A DNA stretch of 6,363 nucleotides, from contig CAMZLT010000072.1 of assembly GCA_947311745.1 (NCBI GenBank), positions 1-6,363 on the forward strand. Reading direction: 5' to 3'. This DNA comes from an uncultured Flavobacteriaceae bacterium (GTDB lineage: Bacteria > Bacteroidota > Bacteroidia > Flavobacteriales > Flavobacteriaceae). Positions within the stretch are counted from its first letter, which is position 1, and each line of letters begins with the position of its first letter. Of the stretch, positions 6,173 to 6,363 are shown piece after piece. Position numbers and translations under genes: made by a program. Below the pieces are notes generated by a model. That model saw only the letters and a program-made list of their open reading frames with translations, ran no database searches and was not told where the DNA came from.

Positions 6173-6201
6173 ATGGCGGTGTAGACGGGGTCTACACCCT
6201 A
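6173..6201 (-). repeat. Right unit of an inverted hairpin pair (REP-like)
   Basis: GGTGTAGAC (6178-6186) and GTCTACACC (6190-6198) form a perfect 9-bp stem with a GGG loop, which is CCC on the minus strand. It is the inverted copy of 6058-6086. The two differences are at the same stem pair, which is T-A in the left unit and A-T here, so folding is kept. It starts 3 bases after the stop codon of the minus-strand gene at 6205. It could also act as a 3' hairpin for that transcript, but no U-tract follows. Confidence 0.85.
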
Positions 6202-6204
6202 CAA

Positions 6205-6363
6205 TTACGGTTTGGCAGGGATAAATATCATAATATCGCCCATCATCACAGGTGCCCATACAGGTTTACTGCTAGCGTTTTTCATGTTTGTACCCATTTG
6301 ATACTCGATAACATTAGAGAATCCATCACCATCCAAATCACCCTGTGCATCTGCTGCATTGAG
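6205..6363 (-). CDS. C-terminal end of a protein with an Asp-rich calcium-binding loop (runs off right edge)
   Basis: The minus strand is open from the window edge at 6363 down to TAA (6207-6205), giving 52 residues. The visible part contains GDLDGDGFSNVIEYQMGTN, the D-x-D-x-DG loop followed by sN-x-x-EY-x-x-GT that is typical of thrombospondin type 3/dockerin-like calcium-binding repeats in bacterial secreted and surface proteins. After it come about 26 residues ending PVMMGDIMIFIPAKP. No start is visible, so total size, signal peptide and other domains are unknown. The ending does not look like a type IX secretion C-terminal domain. GC content is about 43% by hand count, against 25-27% in two lines of the aminotransferase gene, so it may come from a different source. 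It converges on moaE, with the hairpin pair between them. Confidence 0.7.
   Translation of the reverse strand, partial: LNAADAQGDLDGDGFSNVIEYQMGTNMKNASSKPVWAPVMMGDIMIFIPAKP

Noticed and set aside
6058..6201. CRISPR array
   Set aside because: Only two units, in inverted rather than direct orientation, with one 86-base spacer and no cas genes.
6173..6201. Right hairpin as a plain intrinsic terminator of the minus-strand gene
   Set aside because: No U-tract follows on the minus strand, and an inverted near-identical copy exists 115 bases away, so a repeat element explains it better. A secondary role in 3' end protection is not excluded.

Overview
The window looks like chromosomal DNA of a member of the Flavobacteriia (Bacteroidota). 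Base composition is low in GC: two 60-base lines counted by hand in the aminotransferase gene give 25-27%. Starts are preceded by A/T-rich leaders rather than Shine-Dalgarno sequences. Four promoter candidates carry the Bacteroidota -7 element TAnnTTTG. An IPExxxVDY-family gene lies directly before pyruvate kinase, which is typical of this class. I cannot name a genus.

Layout from left to right. On the minus strand, the first 13 codons of pyruvate kinase (pyk) run off the left edge, directly behind an IPExxxVDY-family protein (45-515). A 448-base gap (516-963) has no intact gene but holds two scraps that look like decayed coding sequence. Next comes a minus-strand pair, purN followed by rnhA (HBD-type RNase H1), with 4 bases between them. 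A 173-base divergent spacer leads to the plus-strand genes acpP, fabF and rnc. A strong hairpin terminator and a new promoter separate acpP from fabF, while the rnc start codon directly follows the fabF stop. A promoter-like site then precedes a PLP-dependent class V aminotransferase-fold enzyme, followed after 12 bases by the start of moaE (molybdopterin synthase large subunit).

The right end is the unusual part. moaE loses its family sequence after about 36 residues, at the point where family members continue into the conserved G-x-VRN motif. What follows is a pair of 29-base inverted hairpin units (6058-6086 and 6173-6201) around an 86-base spacer. After that comes the C-terminal end of a minus-strand gene (6205-6363, running off the edge) for a protein with an Asp-rich calcium-binding loop. 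This last stretch is clearly richer in GC (about 43% by hand count) than the preceding genes. The hairpin pair resembles the REP/BIME elements moved by RAYT-type Y1 transposases. It may mark an insertion, a rearrangement or an assembly join.

The genes are mostly core housekeeping: fatty-acid elongation (acpP, fabF), RNA processing (rnc), primer/R-loop removal (rnhA), purine synthesis (purN), glycolysis (pyk) and molybdenum cofactor synthesis (moaE). The best candidates for something new are the paired hairpin element at the moaE break and the class V enzyme beside moaE, which lacks the desulfurase cysteine. I see no convincing complete undescribed system here.
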